A stretch of DNA of 18,008 bases from Candidatus Pygmaiobacter gallistercoris (GTDB lineage: Bacteria > Bacillota > Clostridia > Oscillospirales > Ruminococcaceae). Below, one piece after another: positions 1 through 5,790 of this stretch. How positions within the stretch are numbered: position 1 is the stretch's first letter; every line of letters starts with the position of its first letter. The position numbers and the translations under genes are program-made. The notes beneath the pieces are model-generated. The model worked only from the letters and a program-made list of their open reading frames with translations, had not been told where the DNA came from and did no database searches. The stretch spans positions 1 to 18,008 of the forward strand of contig DXIA01000080.1 of assembly GCA_019113125.1 (NCBI GenBank), read 5' to 3'.

Positions 1-25
1 GGTTCGAGCCCAACAGGGGGAGCCA
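1..25 (+). tRNA. tRNA, 3' end only (possibly Gln)
   Basis: The window opens inside a tRNA gene. Visible are the last two bases of the 5' T-stem, the T-loop TTCGAGC (3-9), the 3' T-stem CCAAC (10-14), the 3' acceptor strand AGGGGGA (15-21), discriminator G (22) and an encoded CCA (23-25). The anticodon lies outside the window, so identity cannot be read. A T-A first pair with G73 is typical of tRNA-Gln, which is only a weak hint. An intrinsic terminator follows immediately. Confidence 0.85.
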
Positions 26-30
26 GAGGA

Positions 31-64
31 AAGCCCAAAGATCTTTTGATCTTCGGGCTTTTTG
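31..64 (+). terminator. Intrinsic terminator of the tRNA
   Basis: A 13-bp stem (31-43 with 48-60, one A-C mismatch) closes a TTTT loop and runs into a T tract (59-63). It lies six bases after the tRNA CCA end and is best read as the tRNA terminator. Confidence 0.85.
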
Positions 65-121
65 CTTTGCTTTTGCAGCGGGATAACCGTGGAGGACAGG
101 CAGCCGGAAATTTTGAGAGAC

Positions 122-154
122 TTTTCCACGCCGCAGGAGCTGCAAGGTGGAAAA
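122..154 (-). terminator. Hairpin after the nucleoside hydrolase pseudogene
   Basis: An 8-bp inverted repeat (TTTTCCAC at 122-129 with GTGGAAAA at 147-154) with partial inner pairing lies seven bases beyond the stop of the minus-strand pseudogene. It has no clear U tract on the minus strand, so it may be a weak terminator or only an mRNA 3' stem. Confidence 0.35.
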
Positions 155-160
155 CGAGAC

Positions 161-1215
161 TTATTCCAGCGAGAGAATGGTGGGATCCAGCGTGAGAAAG
201 TCGAGGGTGATGACCGCGCTGATCGGCTGGTCTGCTGTGTAGGGTTCCCCCTCAGCAACCGGGAAGTACAAAAAACCATTCTGCTGCACTGCCGCGGCGG
301 TTGCGTCTTCGGTGAGCCGCACCGCATCCGCCCGCCAGATTCTGCCGTATTCGGTAAAGGGATTATAGGCGATCCGGATGCAAGGGGTGCCTGCGGCGTC
401 GGTCTTGGTCCGCGCGGCGGTGAGGGTGAGGGAGAGGTCCGGCCGGATCATGAGGTGGGGCAGCTGTGCCGGATTCCAGTCGGTCAGCGGATCAGAGATC
501 ACCCGTCTGAAAAATCCCTTATACTCCAGACCGGTGATCAAAACCCCCTGCGCGGCGAAGGGCGCACAGAGCAGATCAAGGCTGTAGCCCTCCGGCGACG
601 GCAGCGGAACACAGCAGGTCGTCTGCGCGCGGTGCGCCGCATCGGTCAGCACCGGCGCCGCCTCGCAGTCTCTGGCGGTGATCACGGCGCCGATTGTTCC
701 GGTCTTCTCCAGCACAAAGAGGGAGGAGAGTGAGACGGACCCTTCCCCCACCGCGACGGCGGGCTGCGCCGGCGCGACAAGTCTGCCCCAGCCGGTTTGC
801 CGGGCGAGCGACGCGGTGTCCGCAGGCTGAGGGGATTCGGTGTCGTCATACGCCGCGATCACATCGGTGACATAACTCTGGATGCAGGCGGCATTCTTTT
901 TATTGCGCAGCACCCGGACGTTTCCCGTGTCATTCAACTCGACGATCGTCTGACCGCGGTGATCGGCCAGAACATCGAGCGGCACCGTGACCGTCGCCCG
1001 GCTGGTGCGGGCGGAGCCGGGGTGGATCAGCAGCATCGCCGCCTGTAGATCGTGCAGCGTGATGCCGCCGCCATCAGCGCGAAGGCGTCGTCGATGCCGG
1101 GGTCGGCGTCGATGACAACCGGGATTTTCTCCCCGTCATCCCAGCTGCGGCAGAGCCGGAATGCGACAATTCCGAGCAGACACAGCGCGGCAAGCAACCA
1201 GAGTTTCTTCTTCAT
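161..1215 (-). pseudogene. Membrane-anchored nucleoside hydrolase (IUNH family), internally deleted and frameshifted
   Basis: Nucleoside hydrolases cleave the N-glycosidic bond of purine or pyrimidine ribonucleosides in salvage. The reading frame starts at 1215 (ATG, AGGAG about 10 bases upstream). It encodes a signal or anchor helix (residues about 3-20), then the calcium/ribose-binding motif DADPGIDDAFAL. Within a few codons it leaves frame and stops at 1027. In another frame the DNA continues as GITLHDLQAA, which matches the catalytic His-Asp region near residue 240 of intact enzymes, then the RGQTIVEL and NVRV strands typical of the family C-terminus. About 200 residues between the two motifs are missing, and the join falls in a GGCGGC-rich stretch near 1060-1075. 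The open part (161-1036) continues for about 230 further residues of beta-rich sequence that I do not recognise. The family call is firm from the motifs; loss of function is inferred from the deletion and frameshift. Confidence 0.8.
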
Positions 1216-1390
1216 CCCGATATTCTCCTGAAAAGTTCAGAAAAAGAAAAAGACTTTTTTGCGAATTCGGAGTAAAATAAAAGAAATTCCCTGTTTTCTT
1301 TATTGTAAGAAAATGGGGGAGAGAAAACAAGAGGCGTCCGGCCCGGCTGCAATGGGATGGGCGGTCCGCCCCTGTGAAGGAGGAGATCGG

Positions 1391-1603
1391 ATGATCTGTC
1401 CCAAATGCGGTGGACAAAGGGTGCAGGTGCAGGCGGTATCCGAGCTGCGCAAGCGCGGCTGTCTGTCGGTGCTGTTTTATCTCATCCTGCTCTTTGTCCC
1501 GGTGATCGGCTGGATCGCGCTGTTTCTGCTGTTGCGGGGCCGCAAGAGCAAGACGGTCAGCTATGCGGTCTGTCAGGACTGCGGCTGGCGCTGGAAGATA
1601 TGA
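1391..1603 (+). CDS. Small zinc-ribbon membrane protein
   Basis: A 70-residue protein of unknown function. An N-terminal CPKC knuckle (Cys3, Cys6) and a C-terminal CQDC knuckle (Cys61, Cys64) can form one zinc ribbon, although one or two hydrophobic stretches (about residues 25-48, with a Pro-Val-Ile-Gly turn) separate them. The pairs would therefore meet on the cytoplasmic side if the segment is a helical hairpin. The start at 1391 is chosen because GAAGGAGGAG lies just upstream; the frame is open further back to 1259 without a comparable ribosome binding site. It ends 19 bases before the carboxypeptidase gene, so the two are probably co-transcribed. Zinc-ribbon plus membrane-anchor proteins of this size are common and mostly uncharacterised in Firmicutes. 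Confidence 0.7.
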   Translation: MICPKCGGQRVQVQAVSELRKRGCLSVLFYLILLFVPVIGWIALFLLLRGRKSKTVSYAVCQDCGWRWKI

Positions 1604-1622
1604 GCGAAAGAGGGAGGAAAAG

Positions 1623-2579
1623 ATGATGAAGAAACGATGGATCTTGCCGCTGCTGTGTCTGCTGATGGCGGCGCTGCTCGCCGGCTGCGGCGGCGGGGAG
1701 GAGAGCAGCAGCGCATCCGATTCCGGGAGCAGTTCTGTCTCCTCGGTTGCGCCGACCCCGACGCCTACCCCAACGCCAACTCCCACACCCACCCCAACGC
1801 CGACTCCCACACCCACCCCGACGCCGACTCCCACACCGACTCCCACCCCGACCCCGGCGTCCATCTCCTTTGACGGGACGACCGGATACCGGGCGGAGAA
1901 CGCCGCACGGTATACGGCCTATGCGGCCCAAAACCCCTCACTCACCGCACAGAAGGTGGTCAGCTATGTCAACATCGGGCTGGATCAGCCGTTTTATACC
2001 GGGGTGAACACCATTTCCGACCCGAACAATCTGCTGGTGCTCTGCAACAAATACCACCAGCTGCCGGACGGATATGAGCCGCCGGATCTCGTGCAGGTCT
2101 CCTCGGCGTACAGCAACGGCGGCAAGACGATCTATCTGCGGGCGGAGGCGGCCGCGGCATTTGAGCAGCTCTGTGCCGGCGCGGCCGCACAGGGGTATAC
2201 CATCCTCGGCCAGTCGGGCTACCGCAGCTACAGCTACCAAAACCAGATCTACAACAACTATGTCGCGCGGGACGGCCAGGCGGAGGCGGATACCTACAGC
2301 GCCCGTCCGGGCTTTTCGGAGCATCAGACCGGTCTTGCAATGGACATCTGCAACGGCCGGCTGTCCTACACCGAATTCGGTCAGACGGCGGAGTATGAAT
2401 GGGCAAAGCAGCATCTGCACGAGTATGGCTTTGTGCTCCACTACCTGCCCGGCGCCCAGCAGATCACCGGATATATGACCGAGGAGTGGCATATCCGGTA
2501 TGTCGGCACCGAGGTCGCGGCGGAGATCTACCGGCTGGGCATCACGCTGGATGAATATCTCGAGACCTATGTGAACTGA
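1623..2579 (+). CDS. Lipoprotein D-alanyl-D-alanine carboxypeptidase, VanY/M15 family
   Basis: Predicted extracellular zinc peptidase that removes the terminal D-Ala from peptidoglycan stem peptides. The product of 318 residues starts at ATG 1623 (ATG 1626 is equally possible) after GGGAGGAAAAG. A lipoprotein signal peptide ends in the lipobox LLAGC, with acylated Cys22. A Ser-rich stretch and a linker of 17 consecutive Thr-Pro dipeptides (residues 45-78) follow, apparently a wall-spanning spacer. The M15B domain fills the C-terminal two thirds: SGYRSYSYQNQIY, then SEHQTGLAMD with zinc ligands His234 and Asp241, then EEWHIRYVG with catalytic Glu287 and zinc ligand His290. All key residues are present, so it should be active. 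No vanHAX-type resistance genes are nearby, which argues for wall maintenance rather than glycopeptide resistance. It is 19 bases downstream of the zinc-ribbon gene. Confidence 0.9.
   Translation: MMKKRWILPLLCLLMAALLAGCGGGEESSSASDSGSSSVSSVAPTPTPTPTPTPTPTPTPTPTPTPTPTPTPTPTPTPASISFDGTTGYRAENAARYTAYAAQNPSLTAQKVVSYVNIGLDQPFYTGVNTISDPNNLLVLCNKYHQLPDGYEPPDLVQVSSAYSNGGKTIYLRAEAAAAFEQLCAGAAAQGYTILGQSGYRSYSYQNQIYNNYVARDGQAEADTYSARPGFSEHQTGLAMDICNGRLSYTEFGQTAEYEWAKQHLHEYGFVLHYLPGAQQITGYMTEEWHIRYVGTEVAAEIYRLGITLDEYLETYVN
1755..1856 (+). repeat. Thr-Pro coding repeat, 17 dipeptides
   Basis: A low-complexity stretch in the carboxypeptidase gene encodes 17 Thr-Pro pairs. At DNA level it contains about three near-identical 24-base units (ACGCCGACTCCCACACCCACC type). 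Varied Thr and Pro codons limit, but do not remove, slippage potential. Unit changes of 6 or 24 bases would keep the frame and alter linker length. Confidence 0.9.
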
Positions 2580-2585
2580 GACGAG

Positions 2586-2612
2586 GCGGACATCGCAGGA
2601 TGTCCGCTTTTT
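2586..2612 (+). terminator. Intrinsic terminator after the carboxypeptidase gene
   Basis: An 8-9 bp stem (GCGGACAT at 2586-2593 with ATGTCCGC at 2600-2607) is followed by TTTTT, seven bases after the carboxypeptidase stop codon. Confidence 0.9.
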
Positions 2613-2637
2613 GTTGTCGCTGTGCGGGGCGGACCGC

Positions 2638-2666
2638 TTGCAACGGTGTATTTTTTTGTGTATAAT
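2638..2666 (+). promoter_or_regulatory. Sigma-A promoter of the CAT tRNA
   Basis: TTGCAA (2638-2643) and TATAAT (2661-2666) are separated by 17 bases. Transcription would start near 2673, about 12 bases before the mature tRNA. Confidence 0.85.
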
Positions 2667-2684
2667 AGATAGGCTACAGGAAAA

Positions 2685-2761
2685 GGGCCTTTAGCTCAGC
2701 TGGTCAGAGCACTCGGCTCATAACCGATCGGTCCCGGGTTCGAATCCCTGAAGGCCCACCA
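2685..2761 (+). tRNA. tRNA with anticodon CAT, probably Ile2 (lysidine type)
   Basis: A 77-base cloverleaf: acceptor GGGCCTT/AAGGCCC, D-arm GCTC/GAGC, anticodon loop CTCATAA (2717-2723), T-loop TTCGAAT, discriminator A and encoded CCA. The anticodon CAT could belong to elongator Met, or to Ile2, whose C34 is changed to lysidine by TilS. Acceptor and anticodon-arm sequences (GG-CCTTTAGCTCAG, GGCTCATAACCG, AAGG-CCACCA) resemble Firmicute tRNA-Ile(CAU) as I remember it more than tRNA-Met, so I favour Ile2. Two stem positions are mismatched: C27-U43 in the anticodon stem (2712/2728) and C50-U64 in the T-stem (2735/2749). It has its own promoter and terminator. Confidence 0.9.
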
Positions 2762-2763
2762 CG

Positions 2764-2796
2764 CCGGAGCAGCGCAGAGCTGCTCCGGATTTTTTT
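2764..2796 (+). terminator. Intrinsic terminator of the CAT tRNA
   Basis: A perfect 10-bp stem (CCGGAGCAGC at 2764-2773 with GCTGCTCCGG at 2779-2788) with a 5-base loop is followed by a run of seven T, two bases after the tRNA 3' end. Confidence 0.93.
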
Positions 2797-2800
2797 GTAC

Positions 2801-2829
2801 TTGTGCAGGGCCCCTCATTGTGCTATAAA
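2801..2829 (+). promoter_or_regulatory. Candidate promoter of the membrane protein gene
   Basis: TTGTGC (2801-2806) and TATAAA (2824-2829) are 17 bases apart. A start near 2836 would leave a very short leader containing little more than the AGGAGG site, which makes this call tentative. Confidence 0.4.
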
Positions 2830-2850
2830 GAAAAAGAGGAGGTGATCGGG

Positions 2851-3357
2851 TTGAAGGAGAAAAAAACCGAGCTGCCCGGGCTGACCGTTCTGTTCTGCCT
2901 GGGGGAGGTGTTCGGCCTTCTGCAGGCGGTGGCACAGCTTGTGGTCTATCTGCCCAAACTGCCGGTGGCGTTTTACCTTGTGCCGATGGTCGGTTTTCTC
3001 CTCGCGATCACGCTTCTCATCGCCTTTTTGGGTGCGATCGCCTCGATTGCGATGATCGTGGGGATTCTGCTGCGCCGGCGCTGGATGCTGATTCCGTTCT
3101 GGTGCTATCTGGCGCTTCAGTTTGTCAGTGTGGCAATTATGTTGATCGGCGGCTACTCCTCCTTTTGGGAGAATCTTCCGTATCTCCTTGGGCCGCTGCT
3201 CTGGGCATTTTATTTTTACAGCTCGGAGAAATTTGCCCGGGCATTTTTCCCCTATCAGCCGCCGCGGATCCCGCTGCGCAGAAAATCCCCCCTTGACAAC
3301 CCGGAGCAAACCGCATATAATGATCAAAAAATCAGCGAAACCGATGAGCAAGGGTAA
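2851..3357 (+). CDS. Four-helix membrane protein, DUF2569-like
   Basis: Integral membrane protein of unknown function, 168 residues from TTG 2851 (AGGAGG at 2837-2842, eight bases upstream). Four hydrophobic segments lie at roughly residues 10-32, 40-72, 78-100 and 105-125. They are followed by the signature-like ending WAFYFYSSEKFARAFF, which recalls the DUF2569 (YdgK-like) C-terminus W..YF..S.RV..TF. The assignment rests on this pattern and the topology only. The final 20 or so residues (from SPLDNPEQTAY) are hydrophilic and are encoded by a perfect promoter and the first part of the T-box leader. The TAA stop lies inside the T-box specifier loop, so the natural C-terminus may have been replaced when the leader became adjacent. 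GTG 2842 is an alternative start but overlaps the ribosome binding site. Confidence 0.65.
   Translation: MKEKKTELPGLTVLFCLGEVFGLLQAVAQLVVYLPKLPVAFYLVPMVGFLLAITLLIAFLGAIASIAMIVGILLRRRWMLIPFWCYLALQFVSVAIMLIGGYSSFWENLPYLLGPLLWAFYFYSSEKFARAFFPYQPPRIPLRRKSPLDNPEQTAYNDQKISETDEQG
3293..3321 (+). promoter_or_regulatory. Perfect sigma-A promoter for the T-box transcript
   Basis: TTGACA (3293-3298), a 17-base spacer and TATAAT (3316-3321) match the consensus exactly. The promoter lies wholly within the 3' coding end of the membrane protein gene. Transcription would begin near 3328, just ahead of T-box Stem I. Confidence 0.93.
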
Positions 3358-3603
3358 GTAGATCCGGCAGCGCGCCTGCCAGAGAGCCGCGGAGAGGTGG
3401 AACCGCGGCGGCAAACACCGGATGGAATGGACTTGTGAGGGCCGCGTGAACCAGAGATGCAGTAGCGCGCGCCGGGCGCCCCGCCCGTTATCCGAGGGGA
3501 GCACATGATGGTGTGCGGCGAGTGGGCGCGTGAGCGTCAATTTGGGTGGTACCGCAGAAGCAGCAGCTTTTGTCCCATAGAGGGGACAAAGGCTGCTTTT
3601 TTT
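3328..3603 (+). promoter_or_regulatory. T-box riboswitch, tryptophan-type specifier
   Basis: A tRNA-sensing leader that prevents termination when the cognate tRNA is uncharged. Stem I base GCAAG (3348-3352) pairs with CTTGT (3432-3436). Above it, an internal loop has AGTA (3357-3360) opposite GAA (3425-3427), the loop-E motif that presents the specifier. ATCCGG (3362-3367) pairs with CCGGAT (3418-3423) to close it. The next triplet, TGG (3428-3430), followed by A, is the specifier and reads Trp. AGAGAG and the GCCGCGG/CCGCGGC arm form the distal part. The conserved T-box sequence TGGGTGGTACCGC (3543-3555) precedes a terminator (3562-3603). The tRNA-acceptor-pairing TGGT ends in T, which pairs with discriminator A, or with G by wobble as expected for most bacterial tRNA-Trp. 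Confidence 0.92.
3562..3603 (+). terminator. T-box regulated intrinsic terminator
   Basis: The stem AGCAGC-TTTTGTCCC (3562-3576) pairs with GGGGACAAA-GGCTGCT (3582-3597), with one unpaired base, and is followed by seven T. Its 5' side abuts the T-box sequence, as expected for the terminator/antiterminator switch. Confidence 0.92.
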
Positions 3604-3759
3604 ATCTGAAAACAGAGAGGGAAATGGGAAATGAAGACGACGCTTGAGAAGATCCGGCGACAGTCCAGCGGGTTTTTGAGCAGGAGAAAACGGCGATGGT
3701 GACCCGGGCGGGAAACGGGAAAACACAGAGCGCACAAGCCGAGAAAGGGGATTATTGAG
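3604..3759 (+). other. Gap between T-box and amidohydrolase, probable gene relic
   Basis: A gap of 156 bases. An ATG at 3631, preceded by GAGAGGG, opens a 23-codon frame (3631-3702) beginning MKTTLEKIRR and ending in Trp-TGA. A second frame then stays open to a TGA just before the amidohydrolase start. Neither matches anything I recognise. It reads like the joined ends of a deleted, formerly T-box-controlled gene, but a plain untranslated leader cannot be excluded. A leader peptide with one Trp codon would be an unusual addition to a T-box. Confidence 0.4.
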
Positions 3760-4941
3760 ATGATGGATTACAGGGCAAAAGCAATCGAGATGAAGGACGA
3801 GATTCTCCAAAACCGCCGCACGCTGCACGGCTATGCCGAGACCGGGTTTGATCTGGACAAAACCCTCGCGCTGGTCGAGCGGGAGCTCAAAAGTTATGGA
3901 CTTTCCCCCGAGCGGGTGGGCAGGGCCGGCATCAGCTGCATGGTCGGCAGCGGCGCAGGCCCGACGCTGCTGCTGCGGGCGGATATGGACGCGCTGCCGA
4001 TGCAGGAGGAGACCGGGCTGCCCTTTGCGGCGACCAACGGCCACTGCCACTCCTGCGGCCACGACTGCCACACCGCGATGCTGCTGGCGGCGGCAAAGCT
4101 GCTCAAGGAGAGCGAGGGGGAGCTCAAGGGCCGGGTCAAGCTGATGTTCCAGCCGGCCGAGGAAAAGCTCGCCGGCGCGCCGGATATGCTGGCGGCCGGG
4201 ATCCTCGAGAACCCGAAGGTGGACGCCGCGCTGGCGATGCACATCTTTGTCGGCGGGGACGAGAGCTGCCGGACCGGTCAGATCGCCTACAAGCGGGGCT
4301 GCGCCAGCTATTCCGGAGATGCGATCCGGATCACGGTGACCGGCAAGAACGCCCATGGCGGCAGCCCGCAGGACGGGGTCGACGCGATCAACATCGCATC
4401 CCACATCGTCATTGCGCTGCAGGAGATCCTCGCGCGGGAGGTCTCGAGCACCGATCAGGCGGTGGTCCTGGTCGGGATGATCAACGGCGGTACCAGCTGC
4501 AATACCATGTCCGGCAGCTGTGTGCTTGAGGCGTCGGTCCGCTCGGATTCGCGAGAGCAGCGGGCTTTCCTCAAAAAACGGGTCAAGGAGATCAGCGAGT
4601 CGGTGGCGACGACCTTCCGCGGGAAGGCGGAGGTTGAGTTTGTCTACGGCATGCCCTCCCTCTACAATGAAGAGGGGATGTGCGACGCGATGGGCGGCTA
4701 TTGCAGGGAGCTGCTGGGAGAGGATGCGGTCACCGAGCTGACCACCATGTCGGGTTCGGAGGACTTCACCGTCATTGCCGAGCAGGTGCCGTCGGTCTAC
4801 CTCAACCTCGGCGGCGGCAGCGCGGCGCAGGGGCATCTGTGCGGGATGCACCATCCCGGCATGACGGTGGACGAGGACGCGCTGCCGATCGGCGCGGCGG
4901 TCTACGCCTACTGTGCGGCGCGGTATCTTGAGGAGCACTGA
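3760..4941 (+). CDS. M20D-family metal-dependent amidohydrolase
   Basis: Predicted cytoplasmic metallo-amidohydrolase of 393 residues that hydrolyses N-acyl amino acids; family members include hippurate hydrolases, N-acetyl-amino acid deacetylases and auxin-conjugate (IAA-amino acid) hydrolases. The motifs run in family order: RADMDALPM (73-81), CGHDCHTAML with metal ligands Cys99 and His101, QPAEE (131-135, catalytic and metal Glu), His161, NAHGGSPQDGVDAI (lid dimerisation domain), MSGSEDF, and a final His in GMHHPGM. Length and all metal residues are normal. ATG 3760 (ATG 3763 also possible) follows AAAGGGG. It is the first intact gene after the T-box, so it appears to be expressed when a charged tRNA, by specifier tRNA-Trp, is scarce. 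The exact substrate cannot be read from sequence. Confidence 0.9.
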   Translation: MMDYRAKAIEMKDEILQNRRTLHGYAETGFDLDKTLALVERELKSYGLSPERVGRAGISCMVGSGAGPTLLLRADMDALPMQEETGLPFAATNGHCHSCGHDCHTAMLLAAAKLLKESEGELKGRVKLMFQPAEEKLAGAPDMLAAGILENPKVDAALAMHIFVGGDESCRTGQIAYKRGCASYSGDAIRITVTGKNAHGGSPQDGVDAINIASHIVIALQEILAREVSSTDQAVVLVGMINGGTSCNTMSGSCVLEASVRSDSREQRAFLKKRVKEISESVATTFRGKAEVEFVYGMPSLYNEEGMCDAMGGYCRELLGEDAVTELTTMSGSEDFTVIAEQVPSVYLNLGGGSAAQGHLCGMHHPGMTVDEDALPIGAAVYAYCAARYLEEH

Positions 4942-4949
4942 GAAAGGGC

Positions 4950-4983
4950 AGGGAGCGGATCCTCCTGGGATCCGCTCCCTTTG
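4950..4983 (+). terminator. Intrinsic terminator after the amidohydrolase
   Basis: A perfect 13-bp stem (4950-4962 with 4968-4980) with a 5-base loop lies eight bases after the stop. The T run is short (CCCTTTG). Confidence 0.8.
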
Positions 4984-5007
4984 CAGGCAGAAAAATTGCG
5001 CAGTTGA

Positions 5008-5036
5008 TTGATTTTAACCGCAAAAGCATTTATACT
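5008..5036 (+). promoter_or_regulatory. Promoter of the cytidylate-kinase-like gene
   Basis: TTGATT (5008-5013) and TATACT (5031-5036) are 17 bases apart, giving a leader of about 65 bases before ATG 5110. Confidence 0.7.
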
Positions 5037-5109
5037 GAAAACAAGAAGAGCCCCGGGTGGGCAGAGTGCCGCGGGGCGGGGAAATCCACCTCTTGAAGGA
5101 GGGACGCTC

Positions 5110-5739
5110 ATGGATCGATTCGTTGTGACCATCGCACGGGAAAACGGCAGTGGCGGCCGTGTGATCGGCGAACAGCTGGCCGACCGGCTCAAGGTGCCCT
5201 TTTACAACCGGGCGCTGCTGCGGCTGGCCTCGGACGAGAGCGGCATCAGCGAGCAGCTGTTTGCCAAGGCAGATGAGGACGCGCGGCATGCCCGGCTGTT
5301 CCGGATCGCGCGGGACGCGCTGCGGGGAGAGGTCATTCCGCCCGACCGGGATGATTTTGTCTCGAATGAAAACCTGTTCCGCTACCAGGCGCGGATCATC
5401 CTCGAGCTGGCGAACACCGAGAGCTGTGTCATCATCGGCAGGTGCGCCGATTACATCCTCAAGGACCACAAAAATGTCCTGCGGATCTTCATCCACGCCC
5501 CGCTCGAGGACCGGGTCGCCATCATCATGCGCCGGCACAACCTGAGCGAGGAGGCTGCCCGCAAGGAGATCGCCCGGGTGGATAAGCGGCGGGCGAATTA
5601 CTACCGCACCTTCACCGGCAGCGACTGGCGGGATGCCGGGCACTATGATCTCTGCCTCGACTCCGCCGCGCTGGGCCAGAAGAAGTGTGTCGAGCTGGCG
5701 GCGGGATATCTCTCGCTGCGGCTGGGAGTCAAAATTTAA
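5110..5739 (+). CDS. Cytidylate kinase-like family protein
   Basis: A P-loop nucleoside-monophosphate-kinase-like protein of 209 residues, of the cytidylate-kinase-like family common in Clostridia. These proteins resemble CMP kinase, but their substrate is generally unproven. The N-terminus VVTIARENGSGGR carries the glycine-rich phosphate loop, in which the usual GK(S/T) lysine is replaced, as is typical for this group. Further on, CVIIGRCADYIL and the arginine-rich LEDRVAIIMRRHNLSEEAA lid-like helix fit the family. ATG 5110 follows GAAGGAGGGA; the frame is open back to 5008 but upstream codons overlap the promoter. It is a single-gene unit between two terminators, convergent with the MATE gene. 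A true cmk is normally beside rpsA or ispH, which is not the case here, so a paralogue is likelier. Confidence 0.8.
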   Translation: MDRFVVTIARENGSGGRVIGEQLADRLKVPFYNRALLRLASDESGISEQLFAKADEDARHARLFRIARDALRGEVIPPDRDDFVSNENLFRYQARIILELANTESCVIIGRCADYILKDHKNVLRIFIHAPLEDRVAIIMRRHNLSEEAARKEIARVDKRRANYYRTFTGSDWRDAGHYDLCLDSAALGQKKCVELAAGYLSLRLGVKI

Positions 5740-5749
5740 AGAGAAAAAC

Positions 5750-5786
5750 CACGGCCCGGATCAGAAGATCCGGGCCGTGATTTTTT
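5750..5786. terminator. Bidirectional terminator between cytidylate-kinase-like and MATE genes
   Basis: A perfect 13-bp stem (5750-5762 with 5767-5779) with an AGAA loop is followed by ATTTTTTAT on the plus strand and GGTTTTTCTCTTT on the minus strand. It serves both convergent genes. Confidence 0.92.
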
Positions 5787-5790
5787 ATCA

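Noticed and set aside
62..733. Plus-strand frames over the nucleoside hydrolase remnant (also 797-1048)
   Set aside because: They are Arg/Gly-rich shadows without ribosome binding sites. The minus strand carries recognisable family motifs.
1136..1864. A Gly-Val repeat protein on the minus strand
   Set aside because: It is the complement of the Thr-Pro coding repeat in the carboxypeptidase gene and has no start signal.
1623..2579. Glycopeptide-resistance locus suggested by the VanY-type enzyme
   Set aside because: No vanR/S, vanH, vanA/B-type ligase or vanX is present. VanY-type carboxypeptidases are common wall-maintenance enzymes.
2815..4938. A 707-codon minus-strand frame across the membrane protein, T-box and amidohydrolase
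   Set aside because: It runs antisense through a structured riboswitch, promoters and a motif-complete enzyme, and has no ribosome binding site or domain. It is a GC-rich shadow.
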